Of a stretch of DNA of 64,000 bases, positions 13,130-26,339 are shown piece after piece. This DNA is from Podocnemis expansa (lineage: Eukaryota > Chordata > Testudines > Podocnemididae): positions 11,725,598 through 11,789,597 of the forward strand of contig ML681981.1 in assembly GCA_007922195.1 (NCBI GenBank). The letters run 5' to 3'. The notes beneath the pieces are model-generated. The model had not been told where the DNA came from, ran no database searches, and was given only the letters and a program-made list of their open reading frames with translations. The translations under genes and the position numbers were made by a program. The stretch's first letter is position 1, and each line of letters starts with the position of its first letter.

Positions 13130-16100
13130 AAGGATAACACTGGCATCAGAAGCAAGATCCAGTTTCCATGGATGGAAGTTGAGCTGACATTCCTACTGAA
13201 CCAATACTGTACAAGAACAGATTCTTACAGAAATCAAAGGGAGCAAAAGGAATTAGAACAAGTTCTAAAACAAGACCTGGAAATTTCATAGAAAAGGAAT
13301 TAAGCATCACCTACAAGTTTCCCATAAAGGGCAGAGAGAAGATCTGTGAGCACAAATGAAAATCTGTTGCAGCAGCAACTACAGAGCATCTGGGCAGATC
13401 AGAAAGCCTAGCTGCAGCACTGCCAATCTGGAATGGCAAACAGACCAATGAGGTGGCCAGCAACCTGACTGCCATAAAGCAAAAGGTTTTCCACAAAACT
13501 GGAGGGCCAGAAAAGATTTGGCTGATTTGGAACTAGCTAACAGAGCTGAATGGCAATAGAGACTTATAGAACTGAGACATCACTTCAGAAGATAATCAGA
13601 AGGTCACAAACCACAATGAAAGCTAGCCACCTGAATTTGTAATTAGGCCAGCAGAGGATTTGATAAGGTCAGAAGTTTTCCATTTTGTTTGTAACCACAG
13701 AGGCCTAGGGAGTGACTGAATTGTCTCTTCACAAATAATGCAAAATCTTAGTATCATTGAGGGAAAAATTCCCTGGGAGGCTTATTTGCCTCAGTTCAAT
13801 GACAGCTCAAATGAATGGCTGGGAAAAATTGAGATAGTGTTTCTAACAGCCAGCTGAATGACCCAGAGCTAATGGTGCTGTAAAACTTACCATTAGAAAC
13901 TGGCACAGCTCTCCAAAACCAATCCAAGCTATTATTGATGCATAATTTGGGGCTAGCAGCTAGAATGAGAGGAAAAGGGGCTCTGCCCAAACTAACAGAG
14001 AACCTGAAAAGATCTGCGTTTTTATCATATCTAGATAGTAATGAGGACCTCCAGGATACACTGGCAATAGACCAGTTGACAAATACTCAGATTGACTAGG
14101 ACATACAGTTCTAGATCAGCAAAAGGAGACCAAGAGACCCTCAGTGTCTGTGGAATTTGCCAAGGAACCAGATTGTTTACTTACAACAGTGCTTTGGAAG
14201 AGGAAGGTGCCACTACTGAGGAAGATGGAGGTTAATCATTCTAAGCCTGGTAAATAAAGCTCTGTCTAATCTGTATCATGGACCAGAGGAGTCTAATCTT
14301 CATGACAGTTTTGAATGATTAGAAAAAATAAGTTCAGTCTGTAAAACAAGAGAAACTGACAATGATACAAGAATTAAGAAAAGCAGTTCAGTTAAATACT
14401 ATCACTGTGAAGGGAGAAAATGGCTATTAAAGTGATAGTTATAAGATAGAACAGGAAAAATCATCTCAAGTTTCTACTGCAAGTCCCTCACCCAGTTTCA
14501 GACATAGGGAAGAACAAACTGAAAAGGGGAAACTTGGAGGTAAGAGATCAGCCTCACAGTTTTTAAATCCGGGAAACTGAACAATTGTGGAAATTGGCTA
14601 CTGAGTGCATAATAAGATTTGTAAACTGCATAAAAATAGAGGACGCTGGCTCAGACATAACAGTTATTAGACCAGACATGCTAAAAAAAGATCAGGGAAT
14701 CCAAACCTGAATTACCTGTTTAGTCTCCAATGGCGACAGTGACTGGGGAATACACATCCACTGGAAAACTGGGTTTGAAAACAAGACTGCCGCCACTTAT
14801 TCAAGTAGCTTAGGCAGTCAATGTAGTGGAAGTGCTAAATCAGTTTGGATTTCATTATGGCTATGAACTGTGCAATAAGTGACAGAAAAGATGTCCTACA
14901 AATTCAGTCTGTAGAAATTCCCTTTAAGACGTGGCTTAGTTAAAGTAAATGATTTGTAGGCAATTGGTTTGCAATGAACTAGTTTTCTGCTTCCAGGGAC
15001 AGAAATCAAAAGAACACCTACCTGCTGTAGCTGTCTTCCTGCAGCTGAAAGATGGGGCATGGCTGAAACCTGCTTTGAGACCCAGGGTGTCAGGGGAATC
15101 TTAGCTGCTGAAATTCTTGCAGAACTGATTCAGGAATGGATTCCTGTTCATTTGCCCAGTGTTTCCGATAAACAGCATATTAAAAAAAGAAAGAAAGAAA
15201 CCACAGCTGCAAAATGACAATCAGTGGATATAGTAAATGCTGGTAAGAAGAAAACTAACAGCGTGGGGAGTTAGAGAAATTGAGCTTCTAGAATTTCTAT
15301 TGGACTTCGTTCTGACAGTGCCGTACAATGAAATGAGGGACAGCAGAATATCCAAGATACTTTTTGGTTAGGAATTACGAGTCCTTTTCTCACTCCAACA
15401 AGAATACAGGTTGTACTGAATGGTCAAGTACAAGGCTGACATGGGAGAGAGGGAGGAAAAACCAGACAACAGTGACAGCCGTCTCACTCTTTACCAATAG
15501 CAAAGAGGGAAGAGGTGTTTTAGGCCCCTGAGACATAAAATGACCCCTCACCGAAATTCTGGGCTTCATCCACAGTTCTGGCTATGAAAAAGGGTGGCTG
15601 CAACAGATTTTGTAACAAGTACTGAAAACTAAATCAAGTTACTTGAAAGGATTCTTTCCAGAGCATGATCTATTTGTGACCATAGGTGCTGTAGCAGGTT
15701 CAGTCTGATTTTCCACGGAGGATCTGTAGAGGGGGGTTTTGGCAAGTAGAAGTGGATTCAGAATACAGGGAAAAGACTGTCTTCACTGCAGCACAAGGCC
15801 TATGGCAATTGAAAGTGATGGCATCTGGCTTGTGCAATGCACCTACACATATCAGAGTATAATGGAGAGTGTATATGCATGCCATGCCTCTGTCTGTCTG
15901 TTCACAGTACTTAATTAAATGCATGTTCATGCAAGAACCAATATATTTACAGATGGTCTGTGATAAAGGCGGCCAACCTCAAGCTGAACCCAAAGAAACA
16001 CGAATTGTTTCAAAATTAGGTAATTTACCTTGGATATTAGTGACGTAAATTTCCACTAAAAAAAAAATTGATGCAAGTTGTTCAGAACTTGCCCAAATAA

Positions 16101-16860
16101 TCACAGGTATGAAAACTGTTGTAGGACCCTGCTTTTCTTACAGGAGTTTATTTGTGGTTTTGCCAACATTGCAAAACCACTGCATAGGCGGGGGGGGGGC
16201 TCTTTCAGTGGTCATCAGCATGTGATTTGGCATTTTCAGAATTAAAAACAAACCAAACAAACTTGACAGCTCCTGCCATGGCCTACCAGTCTTTCAAAAC
16301 CCCATTTGTTTTGGACACAGATGCTCACTCTTCAGGGGTAGTACTAACACAAGAACTATTTGATAGGGTGGAGCCTTAATAAAGAAAAAGCCTACATTTT
16401 CTAGAGAGGAATTATTGTACCACCTGAAAGAACTCCCAACACTGATAAACTCTGTACAACATTTTCTTCTCTATCTGTATGGGAGGAAATTTGTGGTTCA
16501 ACAAATCATGTATTTGTGCAATGACTCTCTAGATCCAGAAGTTTTGAGAGGCAACTTTCCAAGTGCTTGAAAAAACTGCAGTGCTGTGATTTCAGTCACA
16601 CACAAGCCTGGACATACATATGTTAATACTGATACTTTGTCCACATGGCCTTGGGAGGAGTAGTACCCAGAAACACAGGCACATGCCAGGATCTAGGTTG
16701 AAGCTGATCCATGCAGATTGAGGTGTTTTCATGGCGCTGGGTATAGCAAAACGCAGGAGATATCGTGACCAGTCTGCACTAAGATACATGTATGCAAGAA
16801 GTAACACAGAAATAGAAAGAGGGAAGAAGAAACCAAGGAGACAGGAAGGAAAAGTCTTGG
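13130..16860 (+). pseudogene. decayed Ty3/Gypsy gag-pol, lineage 1
   Basis: Plus-strand translation in broken frames shows, in order, a protease-like DAGSDITVI (near 14642), reverse-transcriptase block EKTVFTAAQGLWQLKVMASG (near 15768-15830), the RNase H start TPFVLDTDAHSSG (near 16300-16340) and LYGRKFVV (near 16475-16500). The phrase TGGCATCAGAAGC near 13143 resembles a primer-binding site. The catalytic RT box and the integrase are not recognisable, and stops are frequent. The RT block is of the GLCNAP type rather than the type expected for the integrase at 26.4 kb, so these are probably different lineages. No convincing LTRs were delimited. Confidence 0.6.
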
Positions 16861-16869
16861 ATGCACCAC

Positions 16870-16897
16870 AAAAAAAAAAAAAAAAAAAAAAAAAAAA
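16870..16897 (+). repeat. A28 homopolymer
   Basis: A run of 28 A lies just beyond the last recognisable Gypsy pol sequence. It may be a retroposition tail or a simple repeat. Its length is unreliable in assemblies. Confidence 0.9.
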
Positions 16898-18149
16898 GCC
16901 GAGAGCACTTTCTGGGTATAGTTCTAGCTGAAAAAGAGGCTTGGAAGTATCTCCTGTTTGAATCCTACTGAGGGAAATCCTTTGTAAACATGATTGTTTC
17001 AAAGAATACTTGACTCCATCAATCTTGCCTCCTAATAGAAAAATAACCCCTAGGACATTGAATTTTGGCTAACTACTCAGGAAAAAAAGGGGTAGTACTA
17101 CATTGTCCGTGCAAGGAATTGAAGTACTCTCTTAACAGGTAAGGGAATAATTCAGTCTCCATGTCAATTCAATCATTTCCTTGCGAAAGAAAAGCAACAA
17201 GCACAGGGAGAAAAGTTAATGCAGTGGGGAGAGTTACAGAAACAGTAGGAGGCTACCTACTTTCAACATATTATCAAAACAGTAACAGTAAATTAGGAAG
17301 CTTACAAGTACTCAAGGAACAAGAACCACAGAAACAGGGACTGGGGGGGGGGTGTGATATTTTCAGAGTCAAGCACAAAATTTCCCCCATTCCCACTCCC
17401 AGATTTAAGAGAAATGATTAGTTTAACAGCTACCATACTCCTTTAATTACAGAAGCATTAATAGGAAGAATCTCCAGTGTGAAGCTGATATTCTAATCAA
17501 ACATCACTTAAGTATTTCTTCATTTGAAATACCACTGGAGATATTTCATCTGCATCTGGACAATGGAAGAAATAGAACATATAGACACCAAATGTTCAAA
17601 GAATGCAGGATATGAAATATTCCATTTAGAGGGAGATAGAAGGAAAGCTTACTACAAAATACAGTACTGAAAATCAATTCTTATATAATACAGTTTTTAG
17701 GGGGTGTAGCCCTTATTTATGTTTAAGCAATTACAATTGTCCCTAAATTCATTATGTGCAAGCCATTTCATTTCAGAGCTAATTCTGAACATGCAGGGAA
17801 TTTACCCTTTGTGAGTGTTCCAGTTACACCACTCATAGAAAAGCTTCAGTTGGTAGAGATTTTAATTTAACACTTTGTTACTTAAAGTGTTTGCTGTCCA
17901 CACTTACTTCCATTATTACTTTTCAAAGACAATATAGAGGTCAGATGGGGAGAGGGGGGGTAGAAGGAAGAGTTGGTGAGCACAAACATGAATGATGAGA
18001 GTTACACAACTTATCTAAAGCAAAAAGTTACTAGAATACCATACTCTGTTCTGAATGACAAACAATTCTGAGACTGGAGCCACTTCTTAGATTAGAAAGA
18101 GTCACTGAAAATTCTATACCCTAATCATCACAGCAGTGTTTTGGATTAA

Positions 18150-19470
18150 ATTGACAGGAGTAGATTAGAAGTCCTATATAAAGTGTACATGATCTATAAA
18201 GGTCTGTGCAATACTGAAGCAATGCAGAATACAAAATAAATTTTTTATAGGCTTGATACTCAATATAGTGTACTTGGAGTTCCCTCAAGGCATTTTGATT
18301 AAAAATCTTACATTATATGGAACTAATAGAACCTAAGTTAGATGGATTAAAAATTGGTCCACAGACATCTCAAAATGTCACTGTTACTAGGAAAATATCA
18401 ATAAAACCAGACTATTTCTAGCACAGCTCCTGTTGGATCAGCTCCAGTTCTTGGACTAATGTTATTCAATATTTTTTAAATCAACTAGACAATATAAAAT
18501 ATTTGCTGGTAAAGTTTGCTGATGACACAAAGATTGGAGAAGTAATGAGGAGGACAAGGCATGGTTAAAAATGCATTTTAGTATTGCTAAAAAGAATACA
18601 TCTGGGAACCAAGAATGAACTTTCTACCACTAATCAAGGACAAACTTATGGTCTCAAGTTGCGGTTAGGGAGGTCTAGGCTGGATATTAGAAAAAACTTT
18701 TTTACTAGGAGAGTGATGAAGTCTTGGAATGAGCTGCTGAGGGAAGTGGTGGAGTCTCCATCTTTGGAGGTGTTTAAGGCCCGGCTGGACAAAACCCTGA
18801 CTGGGACTGGAAGGCTATAATTACAGGATGGGAGACCCTACTTTGGAAAATAGGGACTCAGAGAAGAACTTTAGGACTATAATAAACAATAACTTAACTT
18901 GAGCTCCTAGTCCAATACTGTGCCAAAAAGGGCTAATGCAATCCTAGGATGTATAAAATGGAATATCATGTAGAAGTAAGGCAACAATTTGCTTTTCTGT
19001 ACATAGCATTGTCAGACCACAATCAGAATCCTGTGTTCAGTTCTGGCATCCATGCTTCAAGAAGGATGAGGAAATGCTAAAAAGAGTTAAAAAGGGAAGA
19101 CAAAAATTCCATCAAGGGGCTGGAAAAGCAAGCCTTATGATCAAGATTTATGATTCAAGGAACTCAAGTAGTGATCTTATTGAAGAGATGGTTGAGATGT
19201 AGTTTAACCACCATGTATATAGATAATTACCATGGGAAAGATATCTGATGGTAGGGGGTCAACCCTGCAGATGAATAAATGATTTAAGGGGTGGAAGCTG
19301 ACACTCAACAAATCTGACCTTGAAATAAAATGCAATTTCCAAACATTGGAACAGCTTCTCAAGGAAGGTGGTTGACTCACCAACACATGCGGTCTTTAAA
19401 ATGAAATAATCTCTTTCTAAAAGAAACACTTTAATCAGCTTCTGGCAGAAATTCTGCAGCCTGTGTGCGC
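18150..19470 (+). pseudogene. old CR1-like LINE, reverse transcriptase part
   Basis: Broken plus-strand frames give PVLGLMLFNIF (near 18450), LVKFADDTKIGEV (near 18508-18550), HLGTKNEL (near 18600), SEKNFRTIINNNLT (near 18860) and CVQFWHPCFKKDEEMLKRVK (near 19030-19090), in the order of a CR1 RT and C-terminal domain. The copy is heavily decayed and is interrupted by a younger CR1 fragment at 18648-18806. A CR1-type 3' tail (AGTCCCTTCTGGTCTTAAAG) occurs at about 20170-20190, possibly the same copy split by an insertion. Confidence 0.65.
18648..18806 (+). mobile_element. younger CR1 internal fragment inside the old CR1
   Basis: About 160 bases encode [20 protein letters not shown] and [20 protein letters not shown], nearly identical to the end of the young CR1 RT at 60.65-60.82 kb. 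It lacks the CR1 3' tail and any visible target duplication, so it is not a standard retrotransposed end. Confidence 0.8.
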
Positions 19471-21026
19471 ATGCATAGTGGGCTGATCTGGATAGTTTTG
19501 GTAGCTGCTTCTCACCTTGAAGTCTGTGAATCCATAAATCCTCCTATTGATTCTCTTTCTTCATGGACCATGCAGAGAACAGGATTGCCTGCATTGCCCT
19601 CAATATGTCCATAACACTTGCAGCTCTAAGACAATGACAATAATCAGAACACCTGTGAAGATCAGGCTTTTTTTTGGCCCCCTGATGGACAATTGGCCAT
19701 GGCCAGATGTATTCTGAAGAATTTTTTCCCTTCCTTTGACAATGAAAAATTAGTAACAGCTGCAGATGGAACACTGGACAACACATTTAGGGGGCAGGCA
19801 GGGAATCTCTCAGATACCAGTCCGATGTGTTCTGCTTAATGTTTCAGAGTCAAACTGATCACCAGACTTGGAGTCAGGAATGAATTTTCTTTCAGGTCAG
19901 ATTGCACATGACCTTTGACCCTTTTTGCCTTCCTCTGCAGCATGGATTGCCTAGTTAGATAGCTGGGCCCATTTCACCTAATCAATTCCCTCCATTGCAG
20001 GTGTTCCAGATATTGGTGGTGCCTCTGTCTCTTGTCTTCTCTGATTTTCTCATAATTTAGTTTCCTAACTACTGAAAAAGTTTAGTCTAACTAAAGTTAT
20101 TGGGCTCAGTACATGAGTATCTCAGTGAAACTATCACCTTGTCTGATTTCCTATAGATCACTGATCAAATAGTCCCTTCTGGTCTTAAAGATTTCTGAAA
20201 ATTATTATTTATCACACTTTTATTAAAGAGAATATTTATTAAAAGAATTGTATGTTTAACATATTAGCAGTAGCAGACATGAGGCATATGTGTTACTAAG
20301 TACAGTAAATGTTGTTATACTTGGTTATAAGCAATCTTCTGATTAGCTGGACTAACAACTGATCAATGTATTAACCATATTAAACTTTTACAAAAAGACA
20401 TCCTTAATATAGAGTTTTATAATACACAGTAGAAATACTAGCCATTCAAATGTTAATTTTATAAAGACATTTAGTCCTCTTTCTGAAAGTAAAATGCACA
20501 TTAAAAGATCTTTTTAAAAAAGTTCTGAGCATTATAAAACTGAAATATTTTGCTTTTCTAAAAAAATTTAATCTTTATGAAACCAGATAGGGACATCCTC
20601 ATTTAAAGATACAAAAACAAGTGGTTCTTAAACTGTAATCTGTGGACTGCCAAGAGTCAGTCAAAACACCCAGTCATGGTTTGTAGTGTGCTCACTGACC
20701 GCATGGTACTGACTCTCCACCTTGTTCAATTGCACTAGAAGACAGCTAAATTAATTACACATATGATGAAGCTTAATTTTCTGTAATGTTTTTATGACTC
20801 CTTTGCACACTTTGAATAGCTACTCAATGGTTGCAGAATACCTAAATCTGCTCTTGGGGCAAAGCAGGAGACATGAATTGTTGTGTAACTATCTGAGGTG
20901 AAACAAATGGGTCATTACAGGCTGAAACAAACCCACATCAATGGAGGATCCACAACTGATACCAAACAATGCAAATGTCTGGAAACCAGAGCTCATGAAT
21001 TTATCATGGCTTTGCTGGAGTTAGAC

Positions 21027-21193
21027 CAAGGGTCTCAAACTCAAATCACCTTGAGGGCTGCATGAGGACTAGTACATTAGCCTGAGGGCTGCACCACTGA
21101 AAACTTTTCATAGAAAGATATTGCAAATATCGGTAACAATGTTGTTGCAGGCCCCAGAAAATAGTTTTAGGGGGCCACATGTTTGAGACTCCG
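21027..21193. mobile_element. hAT MITE C, 167 bp
   Basis: Ends GGTCTCAAAC and GTTTGAGACTCC are inverted, and the flanks are a perfect 8-bp duplication AGTTAGAC (21019-21026 and 21194-21201). A related copy in opposite orientation is at 31259-31446. Confidence 0.85.
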
Positions 21194-23393
21194 AGTTAGA
21201 CAACGTACTAGGTGTCAGGTGACTGAAATAAGAAATGACTGTTGGAGAGAAAAAGCTCTCATCTGGGCCTGACAGTATGATAGAAGCAGGACTAGAAATG
21301 GATTCCATAGCACCTTGGCTGGCTAATTATATTGCTTGACAAGTATGGATCATGTCTTAATATCTTTACTGCACTGTTGGCCTAAGAGTTTTCTGATGCT
21401 GTGTTCCATAAATTCCTCTGTTTTCAAAAGGTTGTCTACTGTCACAGTAAATATTTGCTGATGTGAATTGGTCCCTGAAGAGCATAAAAAGCTTCCAACC
21501 AGGAGAATTTCTCAGTTGGACTCTGGGGAGAAAGAGTTCACTGTGAAACAGGAGTGCCAGAGCCCCAGAGGTCAGCCTTGGATATGTTGAAGCTGTGTAA
21601 GTTAAGCTTACCCTTAAGGAAGAGTGGGACTCCTTGGAGGGTCTGTCACAAGGTAGAGATTCTACCACTGGACTGGTTAGAAGCTGTGAAGCAGCACAGA
21701 TCCATGCCAACACACAATATATTCTTCCAGATAAGCAATTGCAGTTGCTACAAAGATGTTTGTGTGATTGCAAATGGGAAAGGAGCCTGTTCAGGAGATC
21801 ATGAGAAGAAGTCTCCACAAGAGACTTTCAGTTAATGTACGGACCACATTATGAAACTGAGGTCCTCTCTATATACGTTAACCTTTCTTATTTAGTGATA
21901 CGAGTCCAAATTTGACACTTGTCACTTAAGAGCTAACATCTCAGCTAGTCCCTAAATTGTGTTTTGTAAAGTTGAACAATGTGGCACACCTGCCCAGAAA
22001 AGGAATTGGAAAGTAGGCCTAACATGCATTTTCTGATTAACTAATGCAAGCACTGTCACCTTTGGCATAAGTATTACCCAATTTCAGAGCAGTTGCAGTT
22101 GTGAACACTTCTACAACTAATTTGTGGTGTACCCAATAGCATAGGCAGGACTAACCAGGATAGCAAGTTAACTGCTTCTAGTTGGGTTGAAACATCACAA
22201 AGACAAAATCTTGACTGAATCACTTAAAAAAAGCTCCCTGAATAATCTGATTCTTGCACTATGCAGTAGTTAGAGTTTTCACATAAGAAGTATTCATGTA
22301 AGAAAAGAACTGCCAAGAGTAGGTTTATCTACTTAAGCATATACCATGCTCATTAAAATCTCTCTCTGGATTAAGAAAAAGAAATCAAGATAAATGGTTT
22401 GGGGGTTGTTTTTTTTTTTTTTTGGGTATCTGTTAACATTGCATATGGTCTTATTTTGTTGGTCATCAATCTTTCTGGCATCTTGAGACTTGTAGTACTT
22501 ATTTAAGATTCAAATAGTGCTCATTTATTCTCAGCTATTATAACTTCAACATCCAAAACCTCTGCAGGTTAGTAAACCATTATTAATCCACAAAAGGATT
22601 TTTCTCTGAAATAGCCTTAAGCGCAAAAGGACATTAAGTGTATGCAAAGTAGGAAATACTGATACTCAAGCATTCAATATATTTGTCTTTAATGACTATT
22701 AACTGTTTTGACCATTTCTGATTAGCAGCACATGCTTGTTCAAATGGGAATGAATTTGCTCAACACATAGGACTCTGTTTTCTGAAAGGGGTACTGTAAA
22801 TATGACTTTTGATAAAGCAATAGTATTTATTGAAATCTAACAAGAAAGGAGTTGGGGTAAGATAAGGGCAGAGAATTTTCTGCTCATCTGTTTGAAAGCA
22901 CCTTCAAAGCAGATGCCATCAGAAATTATTAATCCTCCCTTCCTCTGTGTGTCTGCCTGTTGCCTCTTCAGTTTCAGCTTTGCCACTATAGTTATTAGTA
23001 TACATGCTCTTGCAGAAGATAGGGAAGACTCAGGACCCATTTTTAATTGTTTTAACTGAATATATATGGATAGCTGAGTTATCAAGTTCAATTCTTCTCC
23101 TGTTCCCAAGAGTTTTCAGACCATAACCTAACGAGGGCCAAAAAAAAAAAAAAGATTCTCAAAATTATTTACAGAAGCTGTTGGAAAAATCACACACTTA
23201 GCCTGGATTGTAGACACACCCCAAGTTACAGAATGTGATAGAACTTGCATACTGTATGCTACATGGATAATGTAAGACCACCAGCTCTTGTGATTATTTA
23301 TTAACTCAATAGCCTTACTAACACCCTTCTAGGGCCTTGATCCAATACTAATCTTTTTACCAGCTGGTTCAAATGGAAGAAAACATCCTAAAG

Positions 23394-23945
23394 TAGGCTT
23401 GTCCAAGAATCTGGCCCACGAAGGAGTCTTACCCAGCCCACAGAGCCACTGCACATACCCTCTCTTGGCACTTCTACCACTTTTCTCCTGCCTTACCATG
23501 TCATGCTCCCCTCCCAGCCCTTTCCCTCTCTTGCCACCCCTGCCCTGCTCTCCACGCTTCTCCTTACCTGCCACACACCCACTGCCCTTTCTTGCCAACC
23601 CTGCCACACACACCCTCTTCTGCCCTGCCACCCCACATGGCCACCCCTGACCTCTCCTCTCTTGCCACACACGCCCCGACCTGCTCCCTACACTCTCCTC
23701 TACCATCCTGCATGGCCACTCTTGCCCTATCACTTCTTCTCTTCCTTGCCAGTTTTCCTTTTACAGAACTTTTACAGATTTATAGAAGCAAACTGAATTG
23801 TAAGTTGGTGCTTATCTTTGACTGTTTAATTGTTATTACTAAGATGAATTTCTATGACTTATCTAGCCAAAATTTGCTCACCAGCCCCCGAGTTAAGACA
23901 AGAACTACAATGTGACCCCTCATCCAAAAAGGGTGGGCACCCCTG
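23394..23945. mobile_element. hAT-like element D, 552 bp
   Basis: The left end TAGGCTTGTCCAAG and right end GGGTGGGCACCCCTG are degraded inverted repeats, flanked by TCCTAAAG (23386-23393) and ACCTAAAG (23946-23953), 7 of 8 matching. The core is pyrimidine-rich and gives long but meaningless open frames on both strands. Confidence 0.7.
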
Positions 23946-24296
23946 ACCTAAAGAATCATCACCATCACTCCTTTCAGCATTGAATGTCCCTTTGATATCT
24001 CCCACACAAAGCATTAGCCAGCCCTGATCCTGCTTAGCTTGACAGGTGAAATGGCTGAAGAATAAACAGTATTATGCCAATTATTCTAGTTGATATTTTA
24101 GACGTGTAAAATTTTTTGGAAATCTATGCGTATGGTTGCCACACAACTCTCTATGCCCAGATTATAATATTATATACAATACTACAAAGAGTGATTATAG
24201 GTGCCTTTGAAACTATAAGAAATTTTACAGGCCCGAGTCAGGAAACAGCTATAATGTTAAATGCAAAAATAAATGAACTTAACACATAATGCATAA

Positions 24297-24475
24297 CTAC
24301 GGGCTAGAACTCATTGCCATAGGAAGGAATTAAGATTTAAAAAGGGATTAGATATTTATATTGCATATCCAGGGTCATAATTAAAGGATAAATTTGTTGA
24401 ACAGACCTTCAAGTTCATACTTGAGCCAGTCTCCAACTACTGGAGAGCAGGATGACAGATTCTTGAAAGGGGCAC
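24297..24475 (+). mobile_element. old CR1 C-terminal fragment
   Basis: The phrase AGAACTCATTGCCATAGGAA and the following AAAAAGGGATTAGATATTTA correspond to the WNSLP / RF-GLDxF region of reptile CR1 copies, then a short 3' region. Family assignment is from memory; the copy is short and decayed. Confidence 0.5.
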
Positions 24476-26339
24476 AGTAATTTGGAAAGGTTGAGAGCCA
24501 GTGGATTAGATGGATGCAATGCGTTAGTTCCTACATTCTTAAAAGCCAAGTAAGCTTAGAAAGATATATGCAAAGTAACTGTTCTTCCTAAAGGAAGGTT
24601 TTGTAATTAAGATTATAAAGAAGAAGTTAAATTACAATTATAGAGGGTTTATTAAAGTACATACATCAAAAAATTGAAGTTCACCATACTCATAGTGGAT
24701 AATTAAGCCCTGCCAGCACAGAAGTCCACCCAAAAACATTTCACTATAGAACCAAGGCCTCCGTTTTTATTCTTCAACACTAATTAGGACCTCAGCAAGA
24801 CATTCTGGAGGAGCCGAAAGAGGAGCACCAATCAGATGCATACTACAGAGATGTGTTCCAAGGTCTCCCTCTTGCCACAAAAGGGACAGGTGTTAGGAGA
24901 GTTCGTGAACTGCACAAGGCACATACCCATGCTTACAACTACAGGGAAGAGCCATCAACCAATATCCCCAGCTGGCTGTGGAATCAGAGTGGAGCACAGG
25001 CTGGCCTGTCAGGATTCCTTGCCCTCCAGGTGGCAGTTGGGTCTTGCCACTTGATGCCTTGGCAGGACATAAGGACAGACAATTGGATGGTGAAGCATGA
25101 GCATGTGCATACATTCACTGTGTGTAGTTCAGAGGTGGACTGGCTAGAGATCATGAAGCTGGGCTCAGCTGGCATGCTGGAGGTACTCAGGTAGACACAT
25201 AGGGCAAAAGGCCAAAGATGAGTGAGTTCTGGAGGCCCAGAGGTGAAATGTGGGCAAGGAACAGGGACCCACTGGAGGAAAGCAACAGAAGTAGGAGGCA
25301 AGACTGCCTTCATCTCCTATAGCACATTAAAGGCAGCACAGTGGGTGGGTACACACTTGTGCTGGTGGAAGGTATGTGAAAAAATCAAGCAAGGGATTGC
25401 AGAAGAGAAAGGAGAATTTCATGATTAAAGCAGTTGAATACTGTCCCGGAGAACTGGATTATACCCCTGCCTTTACCACAGAACTCCTGTGTGATGCTAG
25501 GGCAATTTATATAAATCATACACTATATGCACCTCATTTTGTGAATGCCAAGCTTGAGATCCTGTGATCTTATTTGTAGAAGTCCTGAACTCTCAACTGC
25601 AAGTGACATCAGTGAGACTTGAGGTTGAACATATGAAGGGCTAGATAACATCAAGTACTCAAAAAACAGATCCTGTCTTAATTGGGCATATACATTCAGT
25701 TATGTCTTTGGAGATACCATCCCCCACTCCTAGGTATTTTGAAGATAAATTCATTAATATCTGTGAAGTATTTGGGTACTATAGTGACAAGCATTCTCAA
25801 AAAGCCCAAATAAGAACAAAATTAATTGTCCTTCATAGCATAGTTTCAATGGTGTGCAGTCAATAAGGGCTGGGGCCTCATAGTGCACAATGAGGAAAAA
25901 ACAAAAAAGAACAATAGAACAGCTGCTCATTGACATCCATCCTGTACACTGAATGAGGCAAGGGTCCTGTGGAAACAATGTAATCATCCAATTAAAGACT
26001 ACCATAATATCTATGCAGAAGGGAGACAAATTAATATTACACATGCAACCTTATTTTAGCATTTCCTAATTTTTGAGTGCTTGATTTTGCAGACTTAGGT
26101 CCGGTCTACACTGCTGGCAAAACTCATCTATGCGAAGTAGCTTGTGAGCTCCCCTTTTAACACACCATCTTCACTGCACCATGCCAACAGGAAAAGCTTT
26201 CCTGTCAATGCAGTGCTGTACCACTTGAGCAGGTGGTTTTATGAAGTCAGTTTCCAAACTGACTGTGCCTTTACTGACTGCTTGGTTGACCTGGAAAAGT
26301 TGATCTAACAACATTGTATTGGCCATGGATCAATCATGA

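Noticed and set aside
16731..16931. Lys-rich open frame
   Set aside because: It is produced by the A28 homopolymer and has no motif.
20620..20700. Another hAT left end (TGGTTCTTAAACTG)
   Set aside because: No matching right terminus or duplication was found nearby.
21366..21835. Open frames of 150 and 93 codons on opposite strands
   Set aside because: No recognisable domain, no splice context, and antisense overlap; likely chance in unique intron.
23329..23915. Overlapping open frames on both strands near 23.5 kb
   Set aside because: They lie within hAT-like element D in a pyrimidine-rich tract; repetitive composition, no domains.
24836..25430. Cluster of open frames on both strands
   Set aside because: I could not match any to a family; possibly an old unrecognised transposon, but unsupported.
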